DNA of 61,072 nucleotides from Vulcanimicrobiota bacterium (GTDB taxonomy: Bacteria > Vulcanimicrobiota > Vulcanimicrobiia > Vulcanimicrobiales > Vulcanimicrobiaceae): assembly GCA_013036105.1 (NCBI GenBank), contig JAAXCX010000014.1:1-61072 (forward strand), given 5' to 3'. The notes below the pieces were generated by a model. That model searched no databases. It was not told the origin of the DNA and worked only from the letters and a program-made list of their open reading frames with translations. Shown here piece after piece: positions 8,873 through 18,579 of this stretch. Position 1 is the stretch's first letter, and the number at the start of each line of letters is the position of its first letter. Position numbers and translations under genes: made by a program.

Positions 8873-11467
8873 GTGGCCGAACTTCCGAAGAACTACGATC
8901 CGAAAACGGTAGAATCGCGGCTCTATAAGCGCTGGGAAGACGCCGGCTATTTCCATGAAGACCCCGATCCGTCGCGGCCTCCGTTCATTATCTGCATGCC
9001 GCCGCCGAACGTCACCGCGCGCGCGCATCTCGGTCACGGCTCGACGTATACGCCGATGGATGTGCTGACGCGTTATCACCGCATGCTCGGGGAGAACGCC
9101 GACTGGCTGCCGGGAACCGACCACGCTGCGATCGCAACCGAAGCCGTGCTCGTGCGGGAACTCGCCGCGAAAGGCCAATCCCGCGAATCGCTTGGCCGCG
9201 AGAAATATCTTGACGCCGCTTGGAAGTGGTCGGCCGAAACGGGCGGGGCAATCTTTCAGCAATTCCGGCAGTTAGGCTTCGGACCGGACTGGCAGCGCGC
9301 GCGCTTCACAATGGACGAGCAGCTGTCTGCGGCCTTGCGCAAAGTATTCGTTGCGCTCTATCGCGACGGGTTGATCTACCGCGGGAAGCGGCTGGTGAAT
9401 TGGGATCCGAAAGCGCACACGACCGTTTCCGACGCAGAGGTCGAGCACGAGGAGCGCGACGGCACGCTTTGGCGGATTCGGTACCCGTTTGATTCCTCGA
9501 CCAATTCCGGGATAGAAGTCGCAACTACCCGTCCGGAAACAATGCTCGGCGACGTCGCGATTGCGGTGCATCCAAACGACAAGCGTTATCGCGATCTGAT
9601 TGGCAAGTCGGTGCTCGTGCCTCCCCTGCTCGATCGACAGATACCGGTGATCGCCGATGAAAGCGTCGATCCGGAGTTCGGAACGGGCGCCGTAAAGGTC
9701 ACACCGGCGCACGACGCAACGGACTATGAGATCGGATTACGTCACGAGCTCCCGATGCCGTCGGTGTTGGATCTCGATGCCCGGATGACGGCGGCCGACA
9801 TAGGCGTCGGCAAATACGCGGGAATGGATCGCAAAAAGGCCCGTTCTGCGATCGTCGCCGACCTGCGTGAGCAGGGACTGGTGGTGGAAGAGAAGCCGTA
9901 CCGCTACGCGATTGCGATCAGCGAACGGACCGGCGAAGTGATCGAGCCGCTGCTCTCGCTCCAGTGGTTCGTCAAAATGAAACCGCTCGCGGAACCGGCG
10001 CTGCAGGCCTATCGTGACGGGCACTTGCGCTTCATTCCCGAGCGTTACGGACGCACGTACGAACATTGGCTGGAAAATATCCGCGACTGGAACATTTCGC
10101 GGCAAATTTGGTGGGGTCATCAGCTGCCCGTTTGGTATAAGCCGGACGGAACCGTGATCGTCGCCGAAACCGATGAAGAAGCGCGGAGAATTGGCGGAGA
10201 CAACTTAACGCGCGATCCGGATACCCTGGACACCTGGTTTTCCAGCGGAATCTGGCCGTTTTCGATCTTGGGGTGGCCGGAGCAAACGCCTGAACTCGCG
10301 CACTGGTACCCTTCGCAAGTGCTGCTGACCGGCTGGGAGATTATCTTCCTGTGGGTCGCGCGCATGGTGATGCTCGGCTTGCGGTTCACAGGCCAGGTGC
10401 CGTTCAAGGATGTGTTCGTCGCGCCCCTGCTCTTCGATGCGAAGGGCCGCAAGATGAGCAAATCGCTCGGGAACGCGATCGATCCGCTGACGATGATCGA
10501 ACGATTCGGCGCAGACGCTTTCCGCATGGGGATGCTGCGTCAGCTCCGGCTCGAGAGCCAAGAGGTCCGGTTCAACGAAAAACGCTGCGAAGAAGCGCGC
10601 AACTTCAACAACAAGATTTGGAACGCGTTGCGCTACACGCTGGCGTTGCCCGATCCGCTGCCGCCGGCGATGCAGCTGCCGGGCGCCGAAAAACTCACCC
10701 TCGCCGACAAGTGGATCCTCACGCGCCTGCATCAGACCGCGGCCGACTTGAGCTCCGCCCTGGATCGCTACGATTTCGGAATCGCCGCGGAGACGATTTG
10801 GTCCTTCGTGTGGTACGAATTCTGCGACTGGTACCTCGAAGCCACCAAAGATCCCGGCGCGCGCGAAACGCGAGGCGCCGTCCTTTCCTTCGTCCTCAAC
10901 CATGCGATGCGGCTGCTGCATCCGATCGCACCGTTCATTACGGAAGAAGTATGGCTGACGCTGCCGCACGACGGCGACACGATCGTAACGGCAAGCTGGC
11001 CTGACCTCGCCGAAATCCCCACAGACGCGCAAGCGGCATCGACCTTCGAGGCGCTGCGCAAGAAAGTGGAGCAAATCCGGAATCTGCGCGCCGAGCTCGG
11101 TTTGCCTCCGCGCGAGCGGCTCACGGTGAACGTGCCGTCAAACGTGCCGCCCACCGCCGCGTCGCTTCTTGCGACACTGGCCTCGGCAGATATCGTCGCG
11201 ATCTCCGAACAGGGCGGTTCGATTGCGGAGGGAATCACCGCGGCCGAAGCTCAGGCGCCTAGGGGCATCCTCTGCGCGCGCTATAAGAAGGAAGAGGCCC
11301 GCTTGCGGAGCGAGATCGACCGCTCGAAACGGAAGTTGGCCGATGAGCGCTTCGTTGCAAATGCGAAGCCCGAGGTCGTGGCGAAAGAGCGCGAAAAGTT
11401 GGCGAGCTACCAGAGGGAACTCGAGCGTATCGTGAAGATGCTGGCTGAAATCGGTGAATCTGGATGA
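8873..11467 (+). CDS. valS: Valyl-tRNA synthetase
   Basis: The 864-residue class I synthetase charges tRNA-Val. It shows PPPNVTARAHLGH with the HIGH-equivalent HLGH (52-55), an editing (CP1) insertion in the middle, the KMSKS loop (527-531) and a C-terminal coiled-coil arm (about 795-864). GTG start. The 32-nt gap to clpX has no T-box-like leader. Its last 4 nt overlap pyrR (ATGA). Confidence 0.96.
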   Translation: MAELPKNYDPKTVESRLYKRWEDAGYFHEDPDPSRPPFIICMPPPNVTARAHLGHGSTYTPMDVLTRYHRMLGENADWLPGTDHAAIATEAVLVRELAAKGQSRESLGREKYLDAAWKWSAETGGAIFQQFRQLGFGPDWQRARFTMDEQLSAALRKVFVALYRDGLIYRGKRLVNWDPKAHTTVSDAEVEHEERDGTLWRIRYPFDSSTNSGIEVATTRPETMLGDVAIAVHPNDKRYRDLIGKSVLVPPLLDRQIPVIADESVDPEFGTGAVKVTPAHDATDYEIGLRHELPMPSVLDLDARMTAADIGVGKYAGMDRKKARSAIVADLREQGLVVEEKPYRYAIAISERTGEVIEPLLSLQWFVKMKPLAEPALQAYRDGHLRFIPERYGRTYEHWLENIRDWNISRQIWWGHQLPVWYKPDGTVIVAETDEEARRIGGDNLTRDPDTLDTWFSSGIWPFSILGWPEQTPELAHWYPSQVLLTGWEIIFLWVARMVMLGLRFTGQVPFKDVFVAPLLFDAKGRKMSKSLGNAIDPLTMIERFGADAFRMGMLRQLRLESQEVRFNEKRCEEARNFNNKIWNALRYTLALPDPLPPAMQLPGAEKLTLADKWILTRLHQTAADLSSALDRYDFGIAAETIWSFVWYEFCDWYLEATKDPGARETRGAVLSFVLNHAMRLLHPIAPFITEEVWLTLPHDGDTIVTASWPDLAEIPTDAQAASTFEALRKKVEQIRNLRAELGLPPRERLTVNVPSNVPPTAASLLATLASADIVAISEQGGSIAEGITAAEAQAPRGILCARYKKEEARLRSEIDRSKRKLADERFVANAKPEVVAKEREKLASYQRELERIVKMLAEIGESG

Positions 11468-12027
11468 CGGCTTCCGCACATTCGGTGAGTGCCGATGCGA
11501 AGCGCCGCGTGCTCGTAGCTGCCGACGAGATCGAGCGCATCGTCGCGCGACTCGCGCATCAGATCCTCGAGCCCGAAGGTCCGCAAGCGCGTCTGCACAT
11601 CATCGGTATACGCCGCGGCGGTGAGGCGCTCGCGCAACGCATTGCCGCGCAGATCGAACGCATCTCCGGAAAACGTCCCCAACTCGGTTTTCTGAATATC
11701 AATTTGTACCGGGACGACGATGTTTCGCACGAGTTGCCGGAGTCGCAGATTCCCGGCGATCTCAGCGGCAAGACCGTAGTGATCGTGGACGACGTCCTCT
11801 ACACGGGTAGAACCGTCCGTTCCGCCCTCGATGCGGTTACCGATTTAGGGCGGCCGGCTGCGGTGCGCCTCTGCGTGCTCGTGGACCGCGGGCTAAGGGA
11901 GCTGCCGGTGCAGCCGGATTACGTCGGCAGATTCGTGCCGACCAGCCGCAAGGAACGCGTCAACGTCAGCTTGCAGCGCGAGCCCTCGGAATCGGACGAG
12001 GTAACGATCATTGCGGACCCGGCGTAG
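11464..12027 (+). CDS. pyrR: PyrR, pyrimidine operon regulator/uracil phosphoribosyltransferase
   Basis: The 187-residue protein has the PRPP-binding signature VVIVDDVLYTGRT (105-117) of type I phosphoribosyltransferases, and its length and context fit PyrR. In Bacillus, PyrR binds leader RNA and attenuates pyr transcription when UMP is high. Here it overlaps valS by 4 nt and pyrB by 17 nt, leaving no room for a leader directly upstream. Regulation by RNA binding must act elsewhere, or the protein may mainly salvage uracil. Confidence 0.92.
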   Translation: MTASAHSVSADAKRRVLVAADEIERIVARLAHQILEPEGPQARLHIIGIRRGGEALAQRIAAQIERISGKRPQLGFLNINLYRDDDVSHELPESQIPGDLSGKTVVIVDDVLYTGRTVRSALDAVTDLGRPAAVRLCVLVDRGLRELPVQPDYVGRFVPTSRKERVNVSLQREPSESDEVTIIADPA

Positions 12028-12925
12028 CCTCATCGATCTCGACGACCTCACGGCTTCGGAGATGATCTATATCTTCGAGCGCACGGCGGATTTCGAGCGC
12101 GAGGAACCGGGCCCATTGCTCGAAGGCGTCGCTTGCGTGAACATGTTCTTCGAAAACAGCACGCGCACGATGACCTCGTTCACGCTGGCCGAACAGCGTT
12201 TGGGCGGCAACGTGATAACGCTTTGGCCGAAAGAGTCGAGCCTGCAAAAAGGCGAGACGATCGAAGATACGGCGATCACACTAGCGGCGATGGGCGTAAA
12301 CATTCTGGTCATTCGTCATCCCGACGACGGCTATCCGCGCCGCGTTGCACTGGCATTCGACGGGCACGTGATCAACGCGGGCGACGGTGCGCACGCGCAC
12401 CCGACACAAGGCCTTCTCGACATGTATACGATCCGCGAAGAATTCGGCGAATTACGCGGCCGGCGCGTCGCAATCATCGGCGACATCTTGCACAGCCGGG
12501 TGGCCCATTCCAACATCGCAGGCCTACGGGCTTTCGGCGCAGAGGTGGTCCTCGTCGGACCACCGGGATTTCTTCCGGACGACTACATGCAGCCTTACGT
12601 CAAAGTCGTGCGCGACTTCGATTCGATTTTACCGGAGGTGGACGCCGTCATGCTGCTGCGCATCCAGCGCGAGCGCTTTTCAGACATGCCCCTCTCCGAT
12701 GAAGAGTACATCGCCCGCTACCGCCTAGACGCAAAGCGGCTCAACCGCATGCGTGAAGATGCGATCGTCATGCATCCTGGCCCGTACCATCGCGGCATGG
12801 AGCTCGACGACAGCGTGCTCGAATTTGCCGGATGGCGTTATGCGAAGCAAGTGATGCACGGCGTGCCGGTGCGCATGGCGCTTCTGGATTTCCTGGTTAA
12901 CGGCGCACGAGCACTGGTGGCCTAA
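12011..12925 (+). CDS. pyrB: Aspartate carbamoyltransferase catalytic subunit
   Basis: The 304-residue enzyme joins carbamoyl phosphate and aspartate in pyrimidine synthesis. The carbamoyl-phosphate loop STRT lies at 50-53, a PKESS loop near 73-77 and HPTQ near 134-137. The TTG start lies inside the end of pyrR (17-nt overlap). No pyrI regulatory subunit is adjacent. Confidence 0.95.
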   Translation: MRTRRSLIDLDDLTASEMIYIFERTADFEREEPGPLLEGVACVNMFFENSTRTMTSFTLAEQRLGGNVITLWPKESSLQKGETIEDTAITLAAMGVNILVIRHPDDGYPRRVALAFDGHVINAGDGAHAHPTQGLLDMYTIREEFGELRGRRVAIIGDILHSRVAHSNIAGLRAFGAEVVLVGPPGFLPDDYMQPYVKVVRDFDSILPEVDAVMLLRIQRERFSDMPLSDEEYIARYRLDAKRLNRMREDAIVMHPGPYHRGMELDDSVLEFAGWRYAKQVMHGVPVRMALLDFLVNGARALVA

Positions 12926-12926
12926 C

Positions 12927-14147
12927 ATTCTCATCGCCGGGGGACGAGTCGTCGATCCGGTAGCGCGGATCGACGCGGTACTGGACATACGCATCCGCGA
13001 CGGCGTTGTGATCGAGATCGGCGAGCTGTTGAAACCAGACGAAGACGAAGACATCATCGACGCGCGAAATGCGTATGTCGCGCCGGGCTTCATAGACATG
13101 CACGTGCATCTGCGCGAGCCGGGCAATCCGGAAAAAGAGACCATCGCCAGTGGATGCGCCGCGGCTGTAGCCGGCGGTTTTACAGCGGTGGCCGCAATGC
13201 CCAACACGCATCCGGCCCTCGACACGCCAGACCTCGTGCGCTGGGTCAGGGAGATCGCTGAGCGTACCGGCCTCGCACGGGTCTATCCAGTTGCCGCGAT
13301 CACGCACGGCCGCGAAGGTAGAGAACCAACCGATTATCGTGCGCTCGCCGACGCGGGCGCCGTCGCGTTCAGCGACGACGGCAATACGATCGAAAGCGCC
13401 ATCGCGCAAACGAGCGCGGCACTGCGCGCGCGGGAACCCGGCCGAGCTTTTATCACGCACTGCGAGAACGCGGCGATCAAGGAGCAAAACGAGTTCGATC
13501 CGTCTGTTGAAACATCGGCGGTCGAGCGCGACATAGCCATCGCTCGTGCGACAGCGCTTCCGTGGCACATCGCCCATGTCTCGACTCAGGGAGCGATAGA
13601 GTCAATCGCTGCGGCGAAAGAGCTTCATATAGCCTGCACAGCCGAGGTGACGCCGCACCACCTCGCGTTTTCCCGCGAGGAAGCGGCGGGGCTAGGAATT
13701 CCGACGAAAGTGCATCCGCCGCTGCGATCCGTTGAAGACGTCGATGCGCTGCGGCGCGCGGTGCGCAGCGGAACGATCGATGCGTTCGCGAGCGACCACG
13801 CGCCGCACGCGGACGACGTGTCGCCGGGCTTCAGCGGCTTAGAGATCGCGGCCGGCGCATACGCTTACGCGCTACCGGACCTGCCGGTGCGCCGGTACGT
13901 TTCGATGCTGTCCTCAAACCCTGCGCGAATTCTCGGCGTTCCCGGCGGAACGCTCGCCGCCGGCTCACCCGCCGACGTCACTATATTTGCCGACCGCGAT
14001 TGGCTCGTCGATCCCGCAGCATTTCATTCAAAGGGCAAGCGCACACTTTTCGCCGGCAAGAGACTTCCGCGCCGCGCGATCGCGACCATCGTCGGCGGCA
14101 CGGTCGTGATGCAGGACGGGCGCGTCTTCGCGCGGAGCGCACCGTGA
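12927..14147 (+). CDS. pyrC: Dihydroorotase, probable ATT start
   Basis: The zinc amidohydrolase closes carbamoyl-aspartate to dihydroorotate. Metal ligands are visible in MHVH (58-61) and SDHAPH (289-294). The first ATG/GTG/TTG in frame is the GTG at 13008, which would cut off about 27 residues including the ILIAGGRVVDP strand typical of the family N-terminus. The frame is open back to pyrB, and the only plausible initiator there is ATT at 12927, two nt after the pyrB stop, with GGTGG upstream. The length would be 406 residues. The exact start is inferred. The enzyme identity is secure. Confidence 0.9.
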   Translation: MLIAGGRVVDPVARIDAVLDIRIRDGVVIEIGELLKPDEDEDIIDARNAYVAPGFIDMHVHLREPGNPEKETIASGCAAAVAGGFTAVAAMPNTHPALDTPDLVRWVREIAERTGLARVYPVAAITHGREGREPTDYRALADAGAVAFSDDGNTIESAIAQTSAALRAREPGRAFITHCENAAIKEQNEFDPSVETSAVERDIAIARATALPWHIAHVSTQGAIESIAAAKELHIACTAEVTPHHLAFSREEAAGLGIPTKVHPPLRSVEDVDALRRAVRSGTIDAFASDHAPHADDVSPGFSGLEIAAGAYAYALPDLPVRRYVSMLSSNPARILGVPGGTLAAGSPADVTIFADRDWLVDPAAFHSKGKRTLFAGKRLPRRAIATIVGGTVVMQDGRVFARSAP

Positions 14148-15226
14148 ACCGCGCAGCGCTTTTTTTAGCAGACGGCACGCGCTTTGACGGCGCGGGTTTA
14201 GAGCACGAAGGGCTGGCGTTGGGCGAGGCGGTGTTCTACACGGGCATGACGGGTTACGAAGAAGCGCTCACGGATCCGTCTTACGCGGGCCAAATCTTGA
14301 CATTTACCTTCCCGATGATCGGCAACTACGGGATCTCCGGCGCTGCCGCGCAGTATTCGCGCGCATGCGTAGCGGGCGCAGTCATAAAGCGCATTGCCCG
14401 TCATCCCTCGCATCACGCTTCAAAGATCGATCTGCCTTCGTGGATGGACGAACAGCGGATTCCCGCGATGATCGATGCCGATACGCGCGCTATTACGATC
14501 ACCCTGCGCGAACACGGGACCATTTGGGCCGCGCTGGCGGTTGGCGAAACGGCGTTGGAACAAGCGGAGAAGCGACTCGCGCAGTTCGTGCGCGGCGCGA
14601 ACACCAAAGATCTCGTTCCGAGCGTTGCGACCCGCGAAGAGCGGATTGAAGGCGCCGTCGGTGGCCCGCGCGTGGTACTGATCGACTGCGGCGTCAAACG
14701 CGCCATCGTGCGGGAGTTGGGAGCTCTTGGCGCGGCCGTGACCGTCGTTCCCTATAATGCAACCGAAGAGCAGATACTCCAGCACGACCCGCAAGCGATC
14801 TTGATCTCGCCAGGCCCGGGCGACCCAACCGACCTGCCGCAGACGATCGAAACGCTGCGCTCACTCCTGGGAAAGCGGCCGATGTACGGAATCTGTCTGG
14901 GCCACCAGCTCCTGGCGCTGGCCTGCGGCGCGAAGACATTCAAATTGCCGTACGGGCATCGTGGCGGCAATCAGCCGGTAAAGAATCTGCAACGCGGAGA
15001 CGTCATCGTTACCGCGCACAATCATGGATACGCCGTCGACGCCGAGTCGCTCCCCAGCGCGCTCGAACAAACCATGGTCAACCTCAACGACGGCACCAAC
15101 GAAGGCTTCCGGCACCGCGACTTCGCCGTGGAAGCCGTTCAATTTCATCCCGAAGCGTCTCCCGGGCCGTTCGATGCGCGCGGTCTTTTCGCGGATTGGC
15201 TCCAAGATCTGGTGCGACGCTCATAG
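14144..15226 (+). CDS. carA: Carbamoyl-phosphate synthase small subunit
   Basis: The 360-residue glutaminase subunit passes ammonia to CarB. The class I amidotransferase domain has the nucleophile Cys in ICLGHQLL (C251) and the His/Glu pair in FHPEASPG (H335, E337). The GTG at 14144 overlaps the pyrC stop (GTGA) and matches the family N-terminus. Reading further upstream in the frame gives Arg-rich sequence and is rejected. Unusually, carB is about 3.3 kb away, separated by a MoxR trio and pdxH. Confidence 0.96.
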   Translation: MNRAALFLADGTRFDGAGLEHEGLALGEAVFYTGMTGYEEALTDPSYAGQILTFTFPMIGNYGISGAAAQYSRACVAGAVIKRIARHPSHHASKIDLPSWMDEQRIPAMIDADTRAITITLREHGTIWAALAVGETALEQAEKRLAQFVRGANTKDLVPSVATREERIEGAVGGPRVVLIDCGVKRAIVRELGALGAAVTVVPYNATEEQILQHDPQAILISPGPGDPTDLPQTIETLRSLLGKRPMYGICLGHQLLALACGAKTFKLPYGHRGGNQPVKNLQRGDVIVTAHNHGYAVDAESLPSALEQTMVNLNDGTNEGFRHRDFAVEAVQFHPEASPGPFDARGLFADWLQDLVRRS

Positions 15227-15236
15227 TTTAGGCGTT

Positions 15237-16358
15237 TTGCTGATCTGCGCGGCGCTGATCGGGCGTCGCGCCTTTCTTTTCACAGCCGCAATCGCGGGCG
15301 CGGCGCGCCTTTTTCGCCGCAGGTATATCCAAGACGAACCGCAGCTACCGGAGGCGATCGTTCCGGCAGCGCCCGTCATCATAAGCACGCCGGAGCAGGC
15401 CTTTAGACCGCCGGACGGCTTTGAGTTCCCCGTGGTTCCGGATCCGTCACTGGTGCACACCGCGCTCGGGCGCGCGGTAGTCGGGCAAGCCCCAGCGGTC
15501 GAGGCGTTGATGCTGGGCATTATCGCAGGCGGTCACGTACTGTTAGAAGGTGCCCCGGGTCTCGGCAAAACGCTGGCGTGCAGCACGATGGCGCGGGCGA
15601 TTAACGGATCGTTTTCGCGCATACAATGCAACGCCGATCTGGCGCCGGCCGACATTGTGGGCTGCGAGATTTTCGACCAGCGGGATCTCTCGTTCAAGTC
15701 GCGTTTGGGACCGGTTTTCGCCAACGTCGTGCTCGTCGACGAAATCAATCGCGCTCCGGCGCGCGCCCAGGCAGCGCTGCTCGAAGCGATGGAAGAGCGC
15801 AGCGTAACGATCGGAACGGAAAGCTTCGCTCTGCCCGATCCGTTCTTCGTGTTGGCTACGATGAACGAAGCCGAAGCCGACGGAATATTTCCGTTGCCGG
15901 AAGCCCAACTCGATCGCTTTCTGCTGAAAGTCGTTCTCGACTTTCCTACTCCGGAAGAAGACCTGGCGATACTCGAGCGCTGTGGGCGGCCCGTCCATTC
16001 GTACGAATCTTCGGCGTCGCTCGGTGCGTTGCGCGCCTGGCAGTTTGCCTGCCGGGCGATCTATTGCGCGCCGGCGCTAAAGAAGCATATTGCGGATATT
16101 GTGCGAGCGACGCGTGACGCTGCGGAAGCCGGCGAATTGGAAACAGCGGCCGGCCCTCGAGCAGGCCTCGCGATCCTTCGCACGGCCCGCGCCCGAGCGA
16201 TTCTTGCCAAGCGCGCATATGTCTTACCCGTCGATGTGCGGAGCGTAGCGCTCGCCGCGCTTCGTCACCGCGTCACTTTCGCCCATTCCTACCTGCTCGC
16301 ACGCGCCGAACGTGAAGAAAGACTGCGCACAATCGTCGATCGCGTTCCGCTTCCATGA
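15237..16358 (+). CDS. MoxR-family AAA+ ATPase with N-terminal membrane segment
   Basis: The ATPase core has Walker A GAPGLGKT (105-112) and a Walker B region VLVDEINRA near 165-172, typical of MoxR chaperone-like ATPases that work with VWA proteins. From the TTG at 15237 (10 nt after the carA stop) the protein has 373 residues, starting with a hydrophobic segment (about 1-26), which is unusual for MoxR. Upstream in-frame sequence overlaps carA and is implausible. It is translationally coupled (ATGA) to the DUF58 gene. Confidence 0.85.
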   Translation: MLICAALIGRRAFLFTAAIAGAARLFRRRYIQDEPQLPEAIVPAAPVIISTPEQAFRPPDGFEFPVVPDPSLVHTALGRAVVGQAPAVEALMLGIIAGGHVLLEGAPGLGKTLACSTMARAINGSFSRIQCNADLAPADIVGCEIFDQRDLSFKSRLGPVFANVVLVDEINRAPARAQAALLEAMEERSVTIGTESFALPDPFFVLATMNEAEADGIFPLPEAQLDRFLLKVVLDFPTPEEDLAILERCGRPVHSYESSASLGALRAWQFACRAIYCAPALKKHIADIVRATRDAAEAGELETAAGPRAGLAILRTARARAILAKRAYVLPVDVRSVALAALRHRVTFAHSYLLARAEREERLRTIVDRVPLP

Positions 16359-17053
16359 CCTGCGTACGACGCGCCGTCTTGCGCACGCGTTCCCTTCCGA
16401 AAGAGCGCGTCTGTGGCGGATCGCGCGAATATGATCCCGGCAACGAAGCGCGGGTGATCGACTGGCCGGCGTCGGCGCGAAGAGGCTCGATTCAGATTCG
16501 CGAGCGCGATCGGCACGCAACCCTGGCATGGGCGGCGGTGGTAGACACTTCGCCTTCGATGAAAGCCGGACGTGATCGCAGCTTAGGTGAGGCTGCACGA
16601 GAAGCGGGAGAGTTTTGGCGCGAGTGCGCCGCGCCGGGAGACCGCTGGCTCGGCGTCGATCCGGGCGGCCTTCTTGGTGGCCTCGACCGGGCGCTGCACA
16701 GGTTGCCTGGACACAGCGCGCGGCTCGTGATAAGTGATTTTTGTGATCTGCCGGAAGTGCCCGACGCATTGTTGCGTGCCGTTGCGCGGGGGCTGGACTC
16801 GACGGCGCTCGTCGCCCGCGATCCGTGGCGAAAAGCTTTTCCCCTTGCGGGCTTCGTTACCATAGCCGATCTCGAAACGGGCGCTGTTCGCAAATTTTTT
16901 ATCGGCGCATCCGAACGGCTGCGATTTGAACGTCTAGCCGGCGAACGAGAACGTTCAGTCCTCACGCGGCTGACGAAGGCCGGCTGGCGCGCCGCGACGT
17001 TCGACGAAAACGATGGCGGACGCGCGGTATTGCGCGCGTTCCGCGCGGCGTGA
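16355..17053 (+). CDS. DUF58 domain protein
   Basis: The 232-residue protein carries the DUF58 core (DPGNEARVIDWPASARRG near 27-45) followed by a degenerate VWA-like region with DTSPS (about 64-68). Most DUF58 proteins have N-terminal membrane segments. This one lacks them and is short. DUF58, MoxR and VWA genes typically travel together in stress- or protein-assembly-related operons. It overlaps both neighbours by 4 nt. Confidence 0.82.
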   Translation: MTCVRRAVLRTRSLPKERVCGGSREYDPGNEARVIDWPASARRGSIQIRERDRHATLAWAAVVDTSPSMKAGRDRSLGEAAREAGEFWRECAAPGDRWLGVDPGGLLGGLDRALHRLPGHSARLVISDFCDLPEVPDALLRAVARGLDSTALVARDPWRKAFPLAGFVTIADLETGAVRKFFIGASERLRFERLAGERERSVLTRLTKAGWRAATFDENDGGRAVLRAFRAA

Positions 17054-17925
17054 CGTTCGCGCATCCGGCACTCGCGATTCTGGCGGCCATCGTTTTGCCT
17101 GCCGGGTTTCTCGGGCAGCGCCTGACGGCCGGGCTGCGATGCCGCTCCGCGTTTGCATATTCGAATCTGGACTTTATGACGAGTGCGCTGAATACTCCCC
17201 GGTGGCCGAACGCCGCGTTCGATTTCGCCTGCGCCGCATCTTTCTCGCTGCTGCTCGCCGCGTCCGCCGGACCGCGCGTTTGGATAACCACGCCCGCTTC
17301 GGCCGCGATAGTTGTTTGCCTCGATACGTCCGGCTCAATGAACACGCGCGACATCCGACCGTCGAGAGCTAGCGCCGCCGTGCTCGCGATTCGATCTTTT
17401 GTCAACGTAGCGCCAACCGGTCTCCGAATCGGTCTGGTCTCTTTTGCGGGAGACGCGCAACGTCTACTCGCGCCGACCGGCGACCGGCGGGCAATTATCG
17501 AGGCGCTCGAGCGCATTCCTCGGCCGAACGGGCAAACGGCGATTGGCGACGGATTACTCGCGTCGGCGGCGATGCTGCCCGATGCCGGACCGCGCGCCAT
17601 CGTCCTTGTCACGGACGGCGCAAACAATCACGGCGTCGATCCGCGAGCTGCCGTCCGGAAATTGGCGGCAACACATATTCGTCTTAACGCGATCGTCGTA
17701 GGCGGCGCGCCGTTTTCGGAGCGGCTGCGAAAGTATACAATGGAGACGAGTGGAATATTCTCACGCCCGGGAAGCGCAGCTGATTTGATGGCGCAGATCG
17801 CGCGATTAGCGAAGGCCCGGTTTGACGCCCGCGCCTCTCGCGACTGTACAGTGCCATGTGCCGTCGTTGCGCTTTTCCTCGGCGCTGCAGCTTGGCTTGG
17901 AGCAGCGGGGGCGGCTCGTCTCTGA
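17050..17925 (+). CDS. VWA domain membrane protein, BatA-like
   Basis: The 291-residue protein has an N-terminal hydrophobic segment, a second one near 58-75, a von Willebrand A domain with the MIDAS motif DTSGS (92-96) and a downstream VTDG, and a C-terminal membrane segment (about 271-291). This is the BatA-like layout of Aerotolerance proteins. It probably binds metal and a protein partner outside the membrane, controlled by the MoxR ATPase. GTG start overlapping the DUF58 stop (GTGA). Confidence 0.82.
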   Translation: MTFAHPALAILAAIVLPAGFLGQRLTAGLRCRSAFAYSNLDFMTSALNTPRWPNAAFDFACAASFSLLLAASAGPRVWITTPASAAIVVCLDTSGSMNTRDIRPSRASAAVLAIRSFVNVAPTGLRIGLVSFAGDAQRLLAPTGDRRAIIEALERIPRPNGQTAIGDGLLASAAMLPDAGPRAIVLVTDGANNHGVDPRAAVRKLAATHIRLNAIVVGGAPFSERLRKYTMETSGIFSRPGSAADLMAQIARLAKARFDARASRDCTVPCAVVALFLGAAAWLGAAGAARL

Positions 17926-17940
17926 GCGAACCCGCGGTGC

Positions 17941-18579
17941 ATGAGCCGCTGGGACATTTCCACGACGCGCCATACCTATGCCGAGCCCTCCGAGCTCGAC
18001 ATGCACGCCGAGCCGGTTGCCCATTTGCAAGCCTGGATCGAAGCGGCGCACGCTGCGGGAGCGCGCGAAGCAAACGCGATGGCGCTCAGCACTGTCGGAG
18101 AGAACGGCCGCCCGGCCGCGCGAATGGTATTGCTGCGCGGGCTCGACGGACGAGGACTCGTTTTCTTCACGAGCTATTTCAGCCGGAAAGGACGCGAGCT
18201 CACGAGCAACCCATTTGCTGCGGCGCTCTTTTTTTGGCCCGAGATCCATCGCCAAGTCTGCGTTGAGGGCGCGGTCGAGCAGTTATCCGATACCGAGTCC
18301 GATGCCTATTTTGCAAACCGTCCACGCGGACACCAGCTCAGCGCTTGGGCGTCGGAGCAAAGTGAAGAAGTAGAAAGCCGCGAGGTGCTCGAGCAGCGGC
18401 TCGACGATTTTACTCGCCGCTTCGAAGCCGCTCCGGTTCCCAGGCCTCACTCGTGGGGTGGCCTTCTGCTGCGTCCCGACCGCTTCGAGTTTTGGCAAGG
18501 CCGCTCGAACCGCTTGCACGACCGGATAGAATTGCGCCGCGACGGGGCCGGATGGATGCAAAGGCGGCTGCAGCCGTGA
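17941..18579 (+). CDS. pdxH: Pyridoxamine 5'-phosphate oxidase
   Basis: The 212-residue FMN enzyme oxidises pyridoxine/pyridoxamine phosphate to pyridoxal phosphate. Family patterns visible include RMVLLRGLD, the FFTSYFSRKG FMN-binding stretch, NRPRGHQLSAWAS, and the C-terminal FEFWQGRSNRLHDR signature. ATG start 15 nt after the VWA gene. Its end overlaps the carB start region, so it is part of the same operon although functionally unrelated to pyrimidine synthesis. Confidence 0.95.
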   Translation: MSRWDISTTRHTYAEPSELDMHAEPVAHLQAWIEAAHAAGAREANAMALSTVGENGRPAARMVLLRGLDGRGLVFFTSYFSRKGRELTSNPFAAALFFWPEIHRQVCVEGAVEQLSDTESDAYFANRPRGHQLSAWASEQSEEVESREVLEQRLDDFTRRFEAAPVPRPHSWGGLLLRPDRFEFWQGRSNRLHDRIELRRDGAGWMQRRLQP

